This document shows, piece by piece, positions 8,721 through 17,636 of a stretch of 64,000 nucleotides of DNA. Within the stretch, counting starts at the first letter, position 1; each line of letters begins with the position of its first letter. The notes below the pieces were generated by a model, which did no database searches, had not been told where the DNA came from, and saw only the letters and a program-made list of their open reading frames with translations. A program made the position numbers and the translations under genes. Origin of the DNA: CAVUNY01 sp963768585 (GTDB taxonomy: Bacteria; Chloroflexota; Anaerolineae; Anaerolineales; Anaerolineaceae); NCBI GenBank assembly GCA_963768585.1, contig CAVYIF010000016.1, positions 310,001-374,000 on the forward strand, read 5' to 3'.

Positions 8721-8980
8721 ATGGCTCATCCTGGCCCCTGGGAGCAAGGGCCGCCTTCCTGGCGGCAGGGCCCGCCCCATTGGTGGGCAGGGCGCAGAAC
8801 GAAGCGCCGCTTCCTCTTCTGGCGTTTCGCGGCAATAATTGGCGCGTTTTTCGCGGTTTTTCTCGGTTTTTTTGTTCTGTTTCTGGCGCTGGTGTATAAA
8901 CCGCTGGTTGCAGCCTTTCCGCAGCCTTCTGCGCTGCTGGGGTTAATCTGCGGGGTGCCGTTAGGGTTTGCCGGATTGGG
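8721..8980 (+). CDS. Sensor histidine kinase, N-terminal part (gene split by a frameshift)
   Basis: ATG at 8721, 2 bases after the regulator stop. The first 45 residues are rich in Gly, Pro, Trp and Arg, then come two membrane helices (about 38-60 and 72-95). In this frame the sequence turns to nonsense after GFAGL, at the GGG run 8978-8980, and runs on to a stop at 9161. Removing one G joins it in frame to the HAMP and kinase part, giving GLVLIIGGVGFRRIG, the expected end of a membrane helix. So one extra base separates two halves of a single gene. Confidence 0.75.
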
Positions 8981-9849
8981 TTTTGATCATCGGCGGGGTA
9001 GGTTTCCGGCGGATCGGATCGCCGGTTGCCGATATTATGGCGGCGGCAGACGCAGTTGCCAATGGGGATTTGAGCGTGCGCGTTCGCGAACAGATCCCCG
9101 GCGAGTTTGGCCGTCTGGCACGCAGCTTCAATCGCATGACGGTCCAGCTTGCCAGTGTTGAGGAGCAGCGCCGGGAACTGACCGCGGATGTGGCTCATGA
9201 ACTGCGCACCCCGCTGCACATCATTCAAGGCAACCTTGAAGGCCTGCTGGAAGGGGTCTATCAGCCCACACCCGAGATGATCAGCGCCACTCTGGATGAA
9301 ATGCGCCTGCTGGCGCGGCTGGTTAATGACCTGCAAACGCTTTCCCTGGCTGAGTCCGGACAACTGCCGCTTCACCTTGAACCGCTGCTGGCGGTTGACT
9401 TGCTGGAAGACACTGCGGCCAGTTTTACCGGACAGGCTGCTGCGGCCGGGGTCGAACTGGTTGTACAGGCGGAGGGTGATCCATCCGAAATGACTATTTC
9501 CGCCGATCCCGACCGAATGGAACAGGTGTTGACCAACCTGGTGGCCAATGCCCTGCGCTATACCCCTTCCGGTGGAACAATCACTTTGCGGGCCACGCCC
9601 ACGCCGCAGGGGGTGCAGTTGGCTGTGACCGATACCGGAGCGGGAATTCCGGCGGAGGACTTGCCTTTTATTTTTGAACGGTTTTGGAAAGGGGACCGTT
9701 CGCGGCAGCGCCAATCGGGAACAGGCAGTGGTTTAGGGCTGGCGATTGCCCGCCAGTTAATCCAGGCGCATGGGGGAGAGATCCGGTTGGAAAGCCAACC
9801 AGGGCAGGGGACGACTTTCTTGATCGATTTAAGCCGCGACGGAGGTTGA
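8968..9849 (+). CDS. Sensor histidine kinase, HAMP and catalytic part (gene split by a frameshift)
   Basis: This frame carries a HAMP linker (SPVADIMAAADAVANGDLS), the H-box DVAHELRTPLH with the phospho-accepting His, and a HATPase domain with N-box NLVANALRYTP, G1 DTGAGI, F-box PFIFERFWKGD and G2 GTGSGLGLAIA. All motifs for autophosphorylation are present. The ATG at 8968 lies inside the last membrane helix and has no good ribosome site. The real start is therefore 8721 in the other frame, and the intact protein would be about 375 residues. Partner of the regulator just upstream. Confidence 0.85.
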   Translation: MPDWVLIIGGVGFRRIGSPVADIMAAADAVANGDLSVRVREQIPGEFGRLARSFNRMTVQLASVEEQRRELTADVAHELRTPLHIIQGNLEGLLEGVYQPTPEMISATLDEMRLLARLVNDLQTLSLAESGQLPLHLEPLLAVDLLEDTAASFTGQAAAAGVELVVQAEGDPSEMTISADPDRMEQVLTNLVANALRYTPSGGTITLRATPTPQGVQLAVTDTGAGIPAEDLPFIFERFWKGDRSRQRQSGTGSGLGLAIARQLIQAHGGEIRLESQPGQGTTFLIDLSRDGG

Positions 9850-9851
9850 CC

Positions 9852-9888
9852 CGGGGAAAGGATGAAACCTTGATTTCCCCGATTTTTT
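9852..9888 (+). terminator. Intrinsic terminator of the two-component operon
   Basis: The 8-bp arms CGGGGAAA and TTTCCCCG (9852-9859 and 9874-9881) are followed by A and six T (9883-9888), directly after the kinase stop at 9849. It ends just before the next promoter. Confidence 0.75.
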
Positions 9889-9892
9889 CCCA

Positions 9893-9940
9893 TTGACTTT
9901 CTGGTTTAATTTTGAGATAATACAAATGCACACGTGTGCA
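9893..9940 (+). promoter_or_regulatory. Promoter and palindromic operator of the inositol-operon regulator
   Basis: TTGACT (9893-9898), a 17-base spacer and GATAAT (9916-9921) form a near-consensus promoter. The expected transcription start falls inside a 14-bp perfect palindrome, TGCACACGTGTGCA (9927-9940), with the central CG typical of LacI-family operators. A bound repressor would block initiation, which suggests autoregulation of the LacI gene and probably of the iol genes behind it. Confidence 0.75.
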
Positions 9941-9945
9941 CTACT

Positions 9946-10983
9946 ATGAAAACGAGTCCTGTTACCATCAAAGATTTGGCTCGCATTGCCGGGGTTTCAC
10001 ACAGCACCGTTTCGCGTGCTTTGCGCAATCACCCTGCCATTTCGCCTGAAACCGTCGAGCGCATCCGCGCCCTGGCCGTTGAGCAGGGTTATCGCGTCAG
10101 TGCGGCGGCGCGCAGTCTCAAGACCAGCCGGTCACAAGCTATCGGGATCATCCTTTCTTATATAGACGACCCATATTTCTCGCGCGTGCTGGAAGGTGTG
10201 GAAGATACCGTGCAGCCAGAGGGTTTCGGCCTGTTTGTGGCGGCCTCCCACCATGATGTGCAGCGCGAACGAACTGCGGTCACAGCGATGATGGAGCACC
10301 GCGTGGATGGCGTCATCCTGTGCACCCCTCCATTTCGGGTCGAAAACAGCCGCCAGATGGAAGGCAGCGGCCTGCCGCTGGCTGTGGTCAACAACCAGGG
10401 CGTGGATGGTTACGATTACTCGGTTGACCACGACGATGAGCAGGGCGCTCGCCAGGTGGTACGCTACCTGATCTCGCAGGGCCACCGCCGCCTGGCATAC
10501 CTGGGCAACGCTTTGAGCGGCCTGACCAATCAACACCGGCTGTCCGGTTATAGGATCGAGATGGAATCGGCCGGTCTGCCGGTCTGCCAGAATTGGATTT
10601 TTAACGGGCCGGACGGCCGCCCGGAAGGGGGTTATGCCGGCGCTCGCTATTTCCTGGATCTGCCGGAGCGCCCATCGGCGATTGTTTGTTTCAACGATAT
10701 GATGGCCATCGGCCTGGCCCGCGGCCTGCAGGAAGCGGGTTTGCGCATCCCGCAGGATATCTCGGTGACAGGATTTGACGATATTGACCTGGCGGCGTAC
10801 CTGACACCCCCATTAACCACCTACAACCAGCCGCGTTACGAATTGGGTGTGGAAGCTGCGCGCCTGATGCTGCGCTTGCTGAGCGTTGGACCTGGCGACC
10901 CGCTGCCTCAACCCGAACACATCTATTTGCAGGGCAAACTGGTTATCCGTGATTCGACCAGCCAGCCCGCTACGATCATCTGA
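9946..10983 (+). CDS. LacI-family transcriptional regulator of the inositol cluster
   Basis: 345 residues from ATG at 9946; a GTG at 9934 would add four residues and start inside the operator. The N-terminal helix-turn-helix is TIKDLARIAGVSHSTVSRAL with the hinge AARSLKTSRS, followed by a periplasmic-binding-like effector domain: IGIILSYIDDPYF, VDGVIL, PSAIVCFNDMMAIGLARGL, ISVTGFDDIDLAAYLTPPLTT. It probably binds the palindrome just upstream and releases it on binding an inositol-derived ligand. iolB starts 11 bases after its stop, so it is likely co-transcribed with the operon. No Shine-Dalgarno sequence is seen, so initiation may be nearly leaderless. Confidence 0.92.
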   Translation: MKTSPVTIKDLARIAGVSHSTVSRALRNHPAISPETVERIRALAVEQGYRVSAAARSLKTSRSQAIGIILSYIDDPYFSRVLEGVEDTVQPEGFGLFVAASHHDVQRERTAVTAMMEHRVDGVILCTPPFRVENSRQMEGSGLPLAVVNNQGVDGYDYSVDHDDEQGARQVVRYLISQGHRRLAYLGNALSGLTNQHRLSGYRIEMESAGLPVCQNWIFNGPDGRPEGGYAGARYFLDLPERPSAIVCFNDMMAIGLARGLQEAGLRIPQDISVTGFDDIDLAAYLTPPLTTYNQPRYELGVEAARLMLRLLSVGPGDPLPQPEHIYLQGKLVIRDSTSQPATII

Positions 10984-10994
10984 AAGAAGGTGCC

Positions 10995-11873
10995 ATGCCC
11001 GGAACTGTTTCCCCTTTGTTAATTTCCCCCGACCATTCGCAGGACGAGTTTATGCACGTCGACCCAGCCCAGGCCGGATGGGATCTGCTGCACTTTGCCG
11101 CGCGCCGTATTCTACCGGGACACCCCTGGCACTTCGCGACCGGTGAGAATGAACTGGCCCTGGTGGTGTTGGGTGGGGTGTGTGCAGTGCGCTCCAACCG
11201 GGGCAGTTGGTCCCCGTTGGGGCGCCGACCGGATGTTTTTCACGGTATGCCCTACAGCCTGTACCTGCCGCGCCGCACCAGCTTCGAAGTTGAGGCGTTG
11301 GATGGGGCAGTTGAAGTTGGTTACGGCTGGTGTGCGACCGATCAGGATCATCCAGCCCGCCAGATCGTCCCGCGGGATGTGCGCATCGAAATCCGCGGCG
11401 GGGGCAATGCCACGCGCCAGATCAACCATATCCTGCCGCCTGGCTCACATGTTCACCGTTTGGTGGTGTGCGAAGTGTTCACCCCATCTGGCAATTGGAG
11501 CTCTTACCCGCCGCACAAACATGACCGGCATACTGTAAATGACCAGGGTGAATTGGTGGAAGCCGATCTGGAGGAAGTTTACTTTTACAAGATCGACCGG
11601 CCCGATGGCTTTGCCTACCAGCGTGTTTATACTGGCGACGGGCGTCTGGATGAACTTGTGATGGCGAAAAACGACCATCTGGTGCTGGTGCCCGAAGGCT
11701 ACCACCCGGTCGTCTCGGCTCATGGTTACACCACCTATTATTTGAATATACTGGCAGGTTCCGCCCAGGTTTTGACCGCCAGCGATGACCCGCAGTATGC
11801 CTGGGTCAAATCGGAATGGACCGAAACCGACCCGCGTCTACCGCTGGTACACCTGGGGATGGAATTAGAATAA
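10995..11873 (+). CDS. iolB: 5-deoxy-glucuronate isomerase (IolB)
   Basis: 292 residues, slightly longer than the usual 270. Double beta-barrel (cupin) protein. The second barrel has the metal motif SSYPPHKHD and a later histidine in LVPEGYHPV; LEEVYFYKI and GYTTYYLNILAG are family signatures. It converts 5-deoxy-glucuronate to 2-deoxy-5-keto-gluconate in myo-inositol breakdown. AGAAGG precedes the ATG. It is the first enzyme gene after the LacI regulator. Cytoplasmic, intact. Confidence 0.92.
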   Translation: MPGTVSPLLISPDHSQDEFMHVDPAQAGWDLLHFAARRILPGHPWHFATGENELALVVLGGVCAVRSNRGSWSPLGRRPDVFHGMPYSLYLPRRTSFEVEALDGAVEVGYGWCATDQDHPARQIVPRDVRIEIRGGGNATRQINHILPPGSHVHRLVVCEVFTPSGNWSSYPPHKHDRHTVNDQGELVEADLEEVYFYKIDRPDGFAYQRVYTGDGRLDELVMAKNDHLVLVPEGYHPVVSAHGYTTYYLNILAGSAQVLTASDDPQYAWVKSEWTETDPRLPLVHLGMELE

Positions 11874-11964
11874 TGCGTTTGCAACCCTTGGCGCACCTAT
11901 CGGATTGGATATGAATTAGTTTCCTATCTCGCGAAACGGGATAGGACAAGGAGGAACGAGGATC

Positions 11965-13059
11965 ATGACAGCAAAAACCACTTATAAGAGTCCGCTCCAC
12001 GAAATGGTGATGACCACCTCCACCGATCTGTGGAACGACTCGTGCTCTATCGAAGAGCTTACTTATTCGATTGGCCACGGCGCCGTCGGCGCAACGACCA
12101 ATCCCACGATCGTCTTAAATGTGCTCAAGAAGGAAATGGACGCCTGGCGGGAGAGAATTTTTGAGATCATCGCCGAGAATCCTACCTGGACGGAAGACCA
12201 GGTCACCTGGGAGCTGATCGAAGAAATGGCGGTGAAAGGCGCGGCACTGCTCCTGCCCGCATTCGAGCGCTACCAGGGAAGAAAAGGCCGTCTTTCGATC
12301 CAGACTAACCCCACCTTTTATCGCAACGCGCGCCTGATTGTCAAGCAGGCGGTTCATTTCAACACGCTCGCTCCCAATATGCAGGTCAAAATTCCGGTTT
12401 CACAGGCCGGTGTGCAGGCGATTGAAGATGCCACCTACCAGGGGGTCAGTATCAACGCCACGGTCAGTTTTTCCGTGCCGCAAGCCATCGCTGTGGCCGA
12501 AGCCGTAGAACGCGGGTTGAACCGGCGCACGGCGGAAGGCCTGGATATTGACCATATGGCCCCGGTGTGCACGATTATGGAAGGCCGGGTCGATGATTGG
12601 CTGCATATTCTTGAAAAGCGCGACCGGATCATCATCTCTCCGGGCTATTCGGATTGGGGTGGGGTAGCCTGCGTTAAGAAGGCCTACCAGGTTTACCAGC
12701 AGCGCGGCTACCGGGCGCGTTTGCTGGCAGCTGCCTTCCGCCATCACCTGCATTGGTCCGAATTGATCGGCGGAGATCTGATCTTGAGTATCCCCTACAA
12801 TTGGCAGAAGTTATACAATGCCTCCGATGTCGAAGTTAAATCACGCATCGCTGATCCTGTTCCCACCCCGGTTTTCGATTCGCTCTACAAACACCTTGCC
12901 GATTTCCGCCGCGCGTACGATGAAGACGGCATGACCCCGGCTGAGTTTGATTCCTTCGGCCCGAACGTGCGTACTTTACGCCAGTTTATCGAGTCCTATC
13001 GTGAACTGACCGCGCTTGTGCGCGATTTTATGCTTCCCAATCCGGATGTGAAACGCTAA
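11965..13059 (+). CDS. Transaldolase-family protein in the inositol operon
   Basis: 364 residues, a class I aldolase/transaldolase TIM barrel. Visible motifs: ATTNPTIV (residues 44-51, the T-N-P signature), Lys142 in NMQVKIPVSQAG (Schiff-base lysine), INATVSFSVPQA and IPYNWQKLYN. AAGGAGG lies before the ATG, and a 9-bp hairpin sits at 11923-11945 in the leader. It falls between iolB and iolD, where kinase (iolC) and aldolase (iolJ) genes are often found. Neither is seen in this window. It may be the lyase that splits the deoxy-keto-gluconate intermediate, but that is inference; an ordinary pentose-phosphate role is the alternative. Confidence 0.85.
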   Translation: MTAKTTYKSPLHEMVMTTSTDLWNDSCSIEELTYSIGHGAVGATTNPTIVLNVLKKEMDAWRERIFEIIAENPTWTEDQVTWELIEEMAVKGAALLLPAFERYQGRKGRLSIQTNPTFYRNARLIVKQAVHFNTLAPNMQVKIPVSQAGVQAIEDATYQGVSINATVSFSVPQAIAVAEAVERGLNRRTAEGLDIDHMAPVCTIMEGRVDDWLHILEKRDRIIISPGYSDWGGVACVKKAYQVYQQRGYRARLLAAAFRHHLHWSELIGGDLILSIPYNWQKLYNASDVEVKSRIADPVPTPVFDSLYKHLADFRRAYDEDGMTPAEFDSFGPNVRTLRQFIESYRELTALVRDFMLPNPDVKR

Positions 13060-13073
13060 GGAGAAAACCAGGT

Positions 13074-14942
13074 ATGGCGACACGCAAACTTACCATGGCC
13101 CAGGCGCTGGTAGCTTTCCTTAAAAACCAGTATGTCGAACGCGACGGGCAGCAGCACAAATTCTTTGGCGGTATGTGGGGAATTTTCGGCCACGGCAATG
13201 TGGCCGGTGTGGGACAGGCCCTGCTCGAGAACCCGGATTTCCCCTTCTATCCGGCGCGCAATGAGCAGGCCCAGGTCCACCTGGCAGCCGCCTATGCCAA
13301 GATGAACAACCGCCTGCGCGCCTTTGCCTGCACCAGTTCGATCGGCCCGGGCGCGACCAATATGATTACCGGGGCTGCCGCTGCCACGATCAACCATCTG
13401 CCGGTGCTGCTCCTGCCCGGGGATATCTTTGCCCGCCGCAACGTGGGTCCCGTCCTGCAGCAGTTGGAGGTGCCAGCCAGCCAGGACGTTTCGGCCAATG
13501 ACTGCTTCAAGCCTGTTTCACGCTACTGGGACCGGATTAACCGCCCGGACCAGCTCTTGATGGCACTTCCGGAGGCGATGCGCGTGCTGACATCTCCGGT
13601 TGAGACCGGCGCCGTCACCCTTGCGCTGCCTCAGGACGTGCAAACTGAGAGCTACGATTATCCTGAGGAATTCTTTGCGCGGCGCGTGTGGTATATCCCG
13701 CGCCAGGCGCCAGATGCGGAACTGCTGCGCCGTTCGCAGGATTGGATCCGTGCCAGCCGCAAACCGCTGATCGTGGCGGGTGGTGGCGTGCATTACAGCC
13801 AGGCTTACGAAGCCCTGGCGCACTTCGCCTCCCAAACCGGGATTCCGGTGGTAGAGACGATGGCGGGCAAGGGTTCGCTGAATTTCGACCACCCGCAGCA
13901 AGCCGGAGCGGTAGGGGTCACCGGCACTTTGATTGCCAACCAGCTGGCAGCCCAGGCTGACCTGGTGATTGGTATCGGCACCCGTTATTCCGATTTCACC
14001 ACCGCTTCAAAGACCGCTTTCCAGAACCCGGAGGTGCGTTTTATCAACCTGAACGTGGCCGAGTTTGATGCGGTCAAACAGGCTGCCTTGCCTCTGATCG
14101 CAGATGCGCAGGTCGTTTTAGAAGCCTGGACCGCCGCCTTGAACGGTTTCAAGGTTGCCGAAGATTATGCTGCCCTGATCCGGGCCGGGCGTGCTGCCTG
14201 GGATGAAGAAGTGAACCGCCTCTACCACCTCAATACCACCGGCATGCCGGCTCAGAGCGAGGTAATTGGCGCGATCAATGAAATCATCCAGCCCAAGGAT
14301 GTGCTGATTAACGCCGCCGGCAGCGCTCCGGGTGATTTGCATAAACTATGGCGTTCGCGCGAGCATAAAAGCTTCCACCTGGAGTACGGTTACTCCTGTA
14401 TGGGCTACGAAATTCCGGCCGCCCTGGGGGTCAAGATGGCCGATCCGGCGCGTGAAGTATATGCTCTGGTGGGAGACGGCACCTACCTGATGATGCCCTC
14501 GGAGATTGTGACCTCGATCCAGGAGGGCGTCAAATTCAACATCATCCTGGTGGATAACCACGGGTACGCCAGCATCGGCAGCCTGAGTGATTCGGTGGGC
14601 AACGGCCGTTTTGGCACCGTTTACCGCACGCGCGATGCCCGCTCTGGACGGCTGGAAGGCGACTATCTGCCGATCGACTTCGCTCAGAATGCGCGCGGAT
14701 TTGGCGCGGTGACCTTCGAAGCCCACACCCTGGCCGAATTCCGGCAGGCGCTGGAAGACGCGCGCCAGGCCGACCGCACCACGATGATTGTGGTGCACAC
14801 GGATAATGCTTATAAGGTTCCGGGGTACGCTTCCTGGTGGGATGTGGCCGTGGCCGAGGTCTCGACCCTGCCGACCACCCAGCAGGCGCGCGCCAGTTAC
14901 GAAGAAGCCCGCCAGAAAGAGCGTTTCTTCTTCCAAAAGTAG
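13074..14942 (+). CDS. iolD: 3D-(3,5/4)-trihydroxycyclohexane-1,2-dione hydrolase (IolD)
   Basis: 622 residues, the usual IolD length. ThDP-dependent three-domain enzyme: an N-terminal Pyr domain with the glutamate in ARNEQAQVH and GPGATNMITGAAAA, a middle Rossmann-like domain (KPLIVAGGGVHYS), and a C-terminal PP domain with the ThDP/Mg motif VGDGTYLMMPSEI through to LVDNHGYASIGSLS. It opens the cyclohexane-dione ring of dehydrated inositol to give 5-deoxy-glucuronate, the IolB substrate. It starts 14 bases after the transaldolase-like gene with AAGGAG upstream. Intact, cytoplasmic. Confidence 0.95.
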   Translation: MATRKLTMAQALVAFLKNQYVERDGQQHKFFGGMWGIFGHGNVAGVGQALLENPDFPFYPARNEQAQVHLAAAYAKMNNRLRAFACTSSIGPGATNMITGAAAATINHLPVLLLPGDIFARRNVGPVLQQLEVPASQDVSANDCFKPVSRYWDRINRPDQLLMALPEAMRVLTSPVETGAVTLALPQDVQTESYDYPEEFFARRVWYIPRQAPDAELLRRSQDWIRASRKPLIVAGGGVHYSQAYEALAHFASQTGIPVVETMAGKGSLNFDHPQQAGAVGVTGTLIANQLAAQADLVIGIGTRYSDFTTASKTAFQNPEVRFINLNVAEFDAVKQAALPLIADAQVVLEAWTAALNGFKVAEDYAALIRAGRAAWDEEVNRLYHLNTTGMPAQSEVIGAINEIIQPKDVLINAAGSAPGDLHKLWRSREHKSFHLEYGYSCMGYEIPAALGVKMADPAREVYALVGDGTYLMMPSEIVTSIQEGVKFNIILVDNHGYASIGSLSDSVGNGRFGTVYRTRDARSGRLEGDYLPIDFAQNARGFGAVTFEAHTLAEFRQALEDARQADRTTMIVVHTDNAYKVPGYASWWDVAVAEVSTLPTTQQARASYEEARQKERFFFQK

Positions 14943-14949
14943 AGAAACC

Positions 14950-15032
14950 AACACAGAGACACAGAGGAACAGAGTTGCACAGAAAAATTTTTGTTAAGAA
15001 GATGAACTTCTGAGTCTCTGCGGCTCTGTGTT
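14950..15032. repeat. Intergenic hairpin element, copy 1 (before iolG)
   Basis: An imperfect inverted repeat (14950-14966 with 15016-15032, 15 of 17 positions pairing) of the ACACAGAGACACAGAG type, with an inner A5T5 stretch. It fills most of the gap between iolD and iolG. A related copy lies at 18546-18611, before the second iolG. It could shape mRNA stability between operon genes or be a small non-autonomous repeat. Confidence 0.65.
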
Positions 15033-15056
15033 CATAAAACCCGGGAGAAAAAGTCA

Positions 15057-16070
15057 ATGGCAATAAAACTTGGTTTGATCGGTGTGGGGCGAATCGGCAA
15101 AGTATTTGCCCAGACGCTGGCGTTCAATGTTCCGCAAGCTGATCTGGTGGCGGTTGCCGACAGCGATCTGTCTGCGGCGCGGGACGCTGCGGCGCGTTTC
15201 AATGTTCCGGCCTGGTATGGGGATTACCGCCGGCTGCTGGCCCAAAAGGATATCCAGGCCGTGGTGATCGCCACCCCGACCCATACCCATGTGGAGGTGG
15301 CCGTTGCCGCGGCTGAGGCGGGAAAAGAGATCTTCTGTGAGAAGCCGCTGGCCCTGACCCTGGCCGGCAACGACCAGTTGATCCGTGCCGCCCAATCGGC
15401 GGGGGTGCGCCTGCAGGCGGGCCTCAACCGCCATTTCGATCCGGGCTACGTGGCTGCCAAACGCATGATCGAGGAGGGGAAAATCGGCCAACCGGTCATG
15501 ATCAAACTGATCGGGCGCGACCCGCGCCGTACCAGTCTGGAATTTGCCCGGCGCGAGAATTCGGGCGGGATGATTATGGATATGGGCATCCATGACTTCG
15601 ACACCGCGCGCTGGCTGATGGACAGCGAAGTGGAGCGGGTTTATGCCGAAGGTGGCTGCCTGGTTTATCCGGAATTAAACGACGCAGGCGACATCGACAA
15701 TGCGCTGATCAACCTGCGCTTCACCAACGGCCTGTTAGGCAACGTCGATCTCAGCCGCAACGCCATTTACGGGCACGATGTGCGCACCGAAATCCTGGGT
15801 TCCAAAGGCGGGTTGATCGTGGGCAAGGACCGCTACACGGATCTGACTATCATGACTGAAAACAGCATCGCTCACGATACCGTGCCTTATTTCATGGAAC
15901 GCTTCGGCCAGGCTTTTGCCGAGGAGATGAAAGGTTTTATTGATTGCATCGTTGAGGGCCGTGAACCTCTCGTCAGCGGCGCGGATGCCCGGGCGGCGGT
16001 CAAGATTGCGATTGCCGCGACACGCTCGCTGGATGAAGCCCGTCCGGTACTGGTCAGCGAGATCGAATAA
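15057..16070 (+). CDS. iolG: Inositol 2-dehydrogenase (Gfo/Idh/MocA family)
   Basis: 337 residues, usual length. N-terminal NAD-binding Rossmann fold with GLIGVGRIGKVFA, VIATPTHTHVE, and CEKPLAL carrying the catalytic-site Lys. C-terminal alpha/beta domain with GLNRHFDPGY, MIMDMGIHDFDTARW (the conserved Asp and His of the active site) and NAIYGHDVRTEILGSKG. It oxidises myo-inositol to 2-keto-myo-inositol, the IolE substrate. Followed 17 bases later by the semialdehyde dehydrogenase gene. Intact. The assignment to inositol rests on the operon; the family also includes related cyclitol and sugar dehydrogenases. Confidence 0.9.
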   Translation: MAIKLGLIGVGRIGKVFAQTLAFNVPQADLVAVADSDLSAARDAAARFNVPAWYGDYRRLLAQKDIQAVVIATPTHTHVEVAVAAAEAGKEIFCEKPLALTLAGNDQLIRAAQSAGVRLQAGLNRHFDPGYVAAKRMIEEGKIGQPVMIKLIGRDPRRTSLEFARRENSGGMIMDMGIHDFDTARWLMDSEVERVYAEGGCLVYPELNDAGDIDNALINLRFTNGLLGNVDLSRNAIYGHDVRTEILGSKGGLIVGKDRYTDLTIMTENSIAHDTVPYFMERFGQAFAEEMKGFIDCIVEGREPLVSGADARAAVKIAIAATRSLDEARPVLVSEIE

Positions 16071-16087
16071 TTCTTAAAGAGGAAAAA

Positions 16088-17560
16088 ATGACCCAACAAT
16101 TAGCCAATTACATTAATGGTCAATGGCAGGTCCCGCCTGCGGTGGAAACACTGGATGTAACCAACCCGGCCACAGCCGAACTGCTGGCCTGCGTACCCCT
16201 GACTCCGGCCGCTCAGGTCGACCTGGCCGTCCAGTCCGCCCACCAGGCTTATCTGGAATGGCGGCGCGTGCCGGCCACGCAGCGCATTCAGCACCTGTTC
16301 AAGCTGAAGGGTTTGATGGAAGAGCACTTCGAAGAGCTGGCTACCGCCATCACCCTGGAAAATGGCAAAACGCTGGCAGATTCGCGCGGTGAAATGCGCC
16401 GGGCGGTCGAAAATGTGGAGGTGGCCTGCGGAATCCCTACCATGATGCTGGGCGATTTTTCTGAAGATATCGCCCGCGGGATCGACGAATACATGATTCG
16501 CCAGCCGCTGGGTGTGTCCACGATCATTGCCCCCTTCAACTTCCCCGGCATGATCGCATTCTGGTTCCTACCGTATGCCGTAGCCTGCGGCAACAGCGTG
16601 ATCGTCAAGCCCTCCGAGCGCACCCCACTCACCATGCAGAAGGCCTTTGCCTTGATGGAGCAGGCCGGTTTTCCGGCGGGTGTGGTGAACCTGGTCAACG
16701 GCGGCGCGGAGACGGTCAATGCCCTGCTCGATCACCCCCTGGTGCAGACGGTCAGTTTTGTAGGTTCCACCCCTGTGGCACGCCATGTGTATGCGCGCGC
16801 TTCGGCCAACGGCAAGCGCGTGCAAACTCAAGGCGGCGCTAAAAACCCGCTGGTCATCTTGCCGGATGCCGACCCCGAGATGACCACCAAGATTGTTATC
16901 GACAGCGCCTTTGGCAATGCCGGGCAGCGCTGCCTGGCGGCCTCATTGGCGATTCTGGTGGGTGATGCCGGCAAGGTTTTTAAACCTCTGCTGGCGGAAA
17001 CGGCGCAGAGCTGGGTGGTGGGCAACGGCATCGAACCCGGCGTGCATATGGGACCGGTGATTTCACCCCAGAGCAAGCTGCGCATCGAGGGTCTGGTGGC
17101 GAAAGGGGTGAATGAAGGTGCCAGCCTGCTGGTAGATGGGCTCAATCCGAATATTCCGGGCGGTGAACGGGGTAATTTCATCCGTCCCACCATCCTGGAG
17201 AGCGTGGCCCCGGGTACCACGGTGGCGCGGACGGAAATTTTCGGTCCGGTGCTGGGTTTGATGCAAGCCGATACCCTGGAAGATGCCATCCGCCTGGTCA
17301 ACAGCGGTGAATACGGCAACATGGCCTGCCTGTTCACCTCCAGCGGGTCGGCTGCGCGCCAGTTCCGCAGCGAGGTCATGGCCGGCAACATTGGCATCAA
17401 TATTGGGGTGGCGGCGCCCATGGCGTTCTTCCCCTTCAGCGGGTGGAAGGCCAGCTTCTTCGGCACGCTGCACGGCCAGGGCAAGCACGCAGTCGAATTT
17501 TATACCCAGACCAAAGTGGTGGTCGAGCGCTGGCTGAAAGAATGGTCGCGCCAGTTCTAA
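16088..17560 (+). CDS. mmsA: CoA-acylating methylmalonate-semialdehyde dehydrogenase (MmsA/IolA)
   Basis: 490 residues. Aldehyde dehydrogenase fold with catalytic Cys282 in GNAGQRCLAAS. The usual E-L-G-G-K-N motif reads QGGAKN, so the general-base Glu is missing, which is characteristic of the CoA-dependent MMSDH branch. PFNFPGMIAFWFLPYA and VKPSERTPLTMQ are further signatures. It turns malonate or methylmalonate semialdehyde into acetyl-CoA or propionyl-CoA plus CO2, the last step of inositol breakdown. AGAGGAAAAA precedes the ATG. Intact, cytoplasmic. Confidence 0.93.
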   Translation: MTQQLANYINGQWQVPPAVETLDVTNPATAELLACVPLTPAAQVDLAVQSAHQAYLEWRRVPATQRIQHLFKLKGLMEEHFEELATAITLENGKTLADSRGEMRRAVENVEVACGIPTMMLGDFSEDIARGIDEYMIRQPLGVSTIIAPFNFPGMIAFWFLPYAVACGNSVIVKPSERTPLTMQKAFALMEQAGFPAGVVNLVNGGAETVNALLDHPLVQTVSFVGSTPVARHVYARASANGKRVQTQGGAKNPLVILPDADPEMTTKIVIDSAFGNAGQRCLAASLAILVGDAGKVFKPLLAETAQSWVVGNGIEPGVHMGPVISPQSKLRIEGLVAKGVNEGASLLVDGLNPNIPGGERGNFIRPTILESVAPGTTVARTEIFGPVLGLMQADTLEDAIRLVNSGEYGNMACLFTSSGSAARQFRSEVMAGNIGINIGVAAPMAFFPFSGWKASFFGTLHGQGKHAVEFYTQTKVVVERWLKEWSRQF

Positions 17561-17636
17561 TCATTCTATCGAAATCGTCTCTTTTTCCCGACAGGAGAAG
17601 GGGCGAAGTGCGGGGTTCTCAGACAGGAGGAATGCC

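Noticed and set aside
8488..9714. Open frame of 408 codons on the minus strand
   Set aside because: Antisense to the response regulator and histidine kinase; the motifs on the plus strand are unambiguous.
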